From positions 1,426,001 to 1,490,000 of the forward strand of contig NZ_HF545616.1 in NCBI RefSeq assembly GCF_000723465.1: a stretch of 64,000 nucleotides of DNA. The letters are read 5' to 3'. The stretch is from Ruminococcus bicirculans (ex Wegman et al. 2014) (GTDB lineage Bacteria > Bacillota > Clostridia > Oscillospirales > Ruminococcaceae). Of this stretch, positions 63,779 to 64,000 are shown one piece after another. The number at the start of each line of letters is the position of its first letter. The first letter of the stretch is position 1. The notes below the pieces were generated by a model. It was not told the DNA's origin, made no database searches, and was given only the letters and a program-made list of their open reading frames with translations. Both the position numbers and the translations under genes were made by a program.

Positions 63779-64000
63779 TTACTTGCTAACTCTAGGAACC
63801 TGAACTGAGGAAATAACTCCTTTGAGTATCTGTTCTCCTGTTAAGCCGTTTATCTTTGCCTTTGAGCTGAACACAAGTCTGTGAAGAACAACGTCCTTGA
63901 AGCTGTATATAACGTCATCGGGGATAACATAATCTCTGCCCTTAAGAAGCGCCGTCGCCTTTGTCATTCTTAGTAGTGCGATAGTTCCTCTAGGTGAAAG
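63779..64000 (-). CDS. MoxR-family AAA ATPase, C-terminal part only
   Basis: The frame runs off the right edge of the window. The visible 73 residues include LSPRGTIALLRMTKATALLK, the sensor 2 Arg region of MoxR ATPases, then GRDYVIPDDV and VLHRLVFSSKA of the lid domain. MoxR proteins are chaperone-like ATPases that act with DUF58/VWA proteins. The Walker motifs lie outside the window. Confidence 0.85.
   Translation of the reverse strand, partial: LSPRGTIALLRMTKATALLKGRDYVIPDDVIYSFKDVVLHRLVFSSKAKINGLTGEQILKGVISSVQVPRVSK

Overview
The window looks like a chromosome segment of an anaerobic gut Firmicute of class Clostridia. The gene families, the strong GGAGG ribosome sites and the lack of outer-membrane genes all point there; a Ruminococcus-like Oscillospiraceae is my best guess, but the sequence does not settle the genus. 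No rRNA, tRNA or CRISPR array was found. About 40 kb (start to roughly 39.9-40.0 kb) is the right-hand part of a Tn1549/CTn-type integrative and conjugative element (ICE). The remaining 24 kb is mostly ordinary chromosome with a scarred, repeat-rich patch in the middle.

ICE part. 2-3526 is the 3' part of a surface protein of about ten Cna-B repeats ending in a sortase signal. Small ICE genes follow (3530-5314), then a 2586-residue methylase/SNF2-type helicase (5362-13122) that carries a complete tnpV gene in another reading frame. Next come an AT-rich unidentified cargo gene (13650-14894), a toprim primase-like protein, a PcfM-like protein and candidate oriT hairpins. The transfer genes are MobC, relaxase, PcfB/DUF3801, ArdC-like protein, VirD4, a pilin-like subunit, VirB6-like, PrgI, VirB4, DUF6075, sortase B and a VirB1/CwlT-like wall hydrolase. 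Together they can process DNA at oriT, couple it to a type IV secretion channel, open the cell wall and display an adhesin.

After the transfer operon lies a more AT-rich cargo block (29025-35999): an XRE repressor facing a small HTH gene, an OmpR/VanS-type two-component system, an FtsX-type ABC exporter, a membrane metallophosphoesterase and a Cys-rich KTR protein. Two similar TTGTAAG-containing sites sit before the ABC genes and the phosphoesterase gene, which suggests one regulon. The right end holds a sigma-70-like regulator behind a structured leader, a 585-base non-coding stretch, a lone MazF toxin, a small acidic protein and the large serine recombinase (38173-39843).

Chromosome. A hybrid sensor kinase (40315-42246) is followed by an AraC regulator divergent from a lactose operon: GPH permease, LacZ, then the wreck of a gal cluster in which galK, a scrap of galE and galT are fused by deletion. 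49.8-53.4 kb is scarred: a type III restriction remnant, two duplicated sequence modules around a MATE exporter, and a long hairpin. Then come a NUDIX hydrolase, a nucleotidyltransferase, a GNAT remnant and a TetM/EF-G-like GTPase fused to a YacP/Rae1-type NYN nuclease domain. On the minus strand, a TAXI solute-binding lipoprotein is translationally coupled to a GltS permease and a 59-residue protein. A MoxR-DUF58-transglutaminase operon closes the window.

Best candidates for something under-described: tnpV nested inside the helicase gene, the ribosomal GTPase-nuclease fusion, the TAXI-GltS pair, the leader of the ICE sigma gene with its masked ribosome site, and the unidentified ICE cargo protein at 13650.
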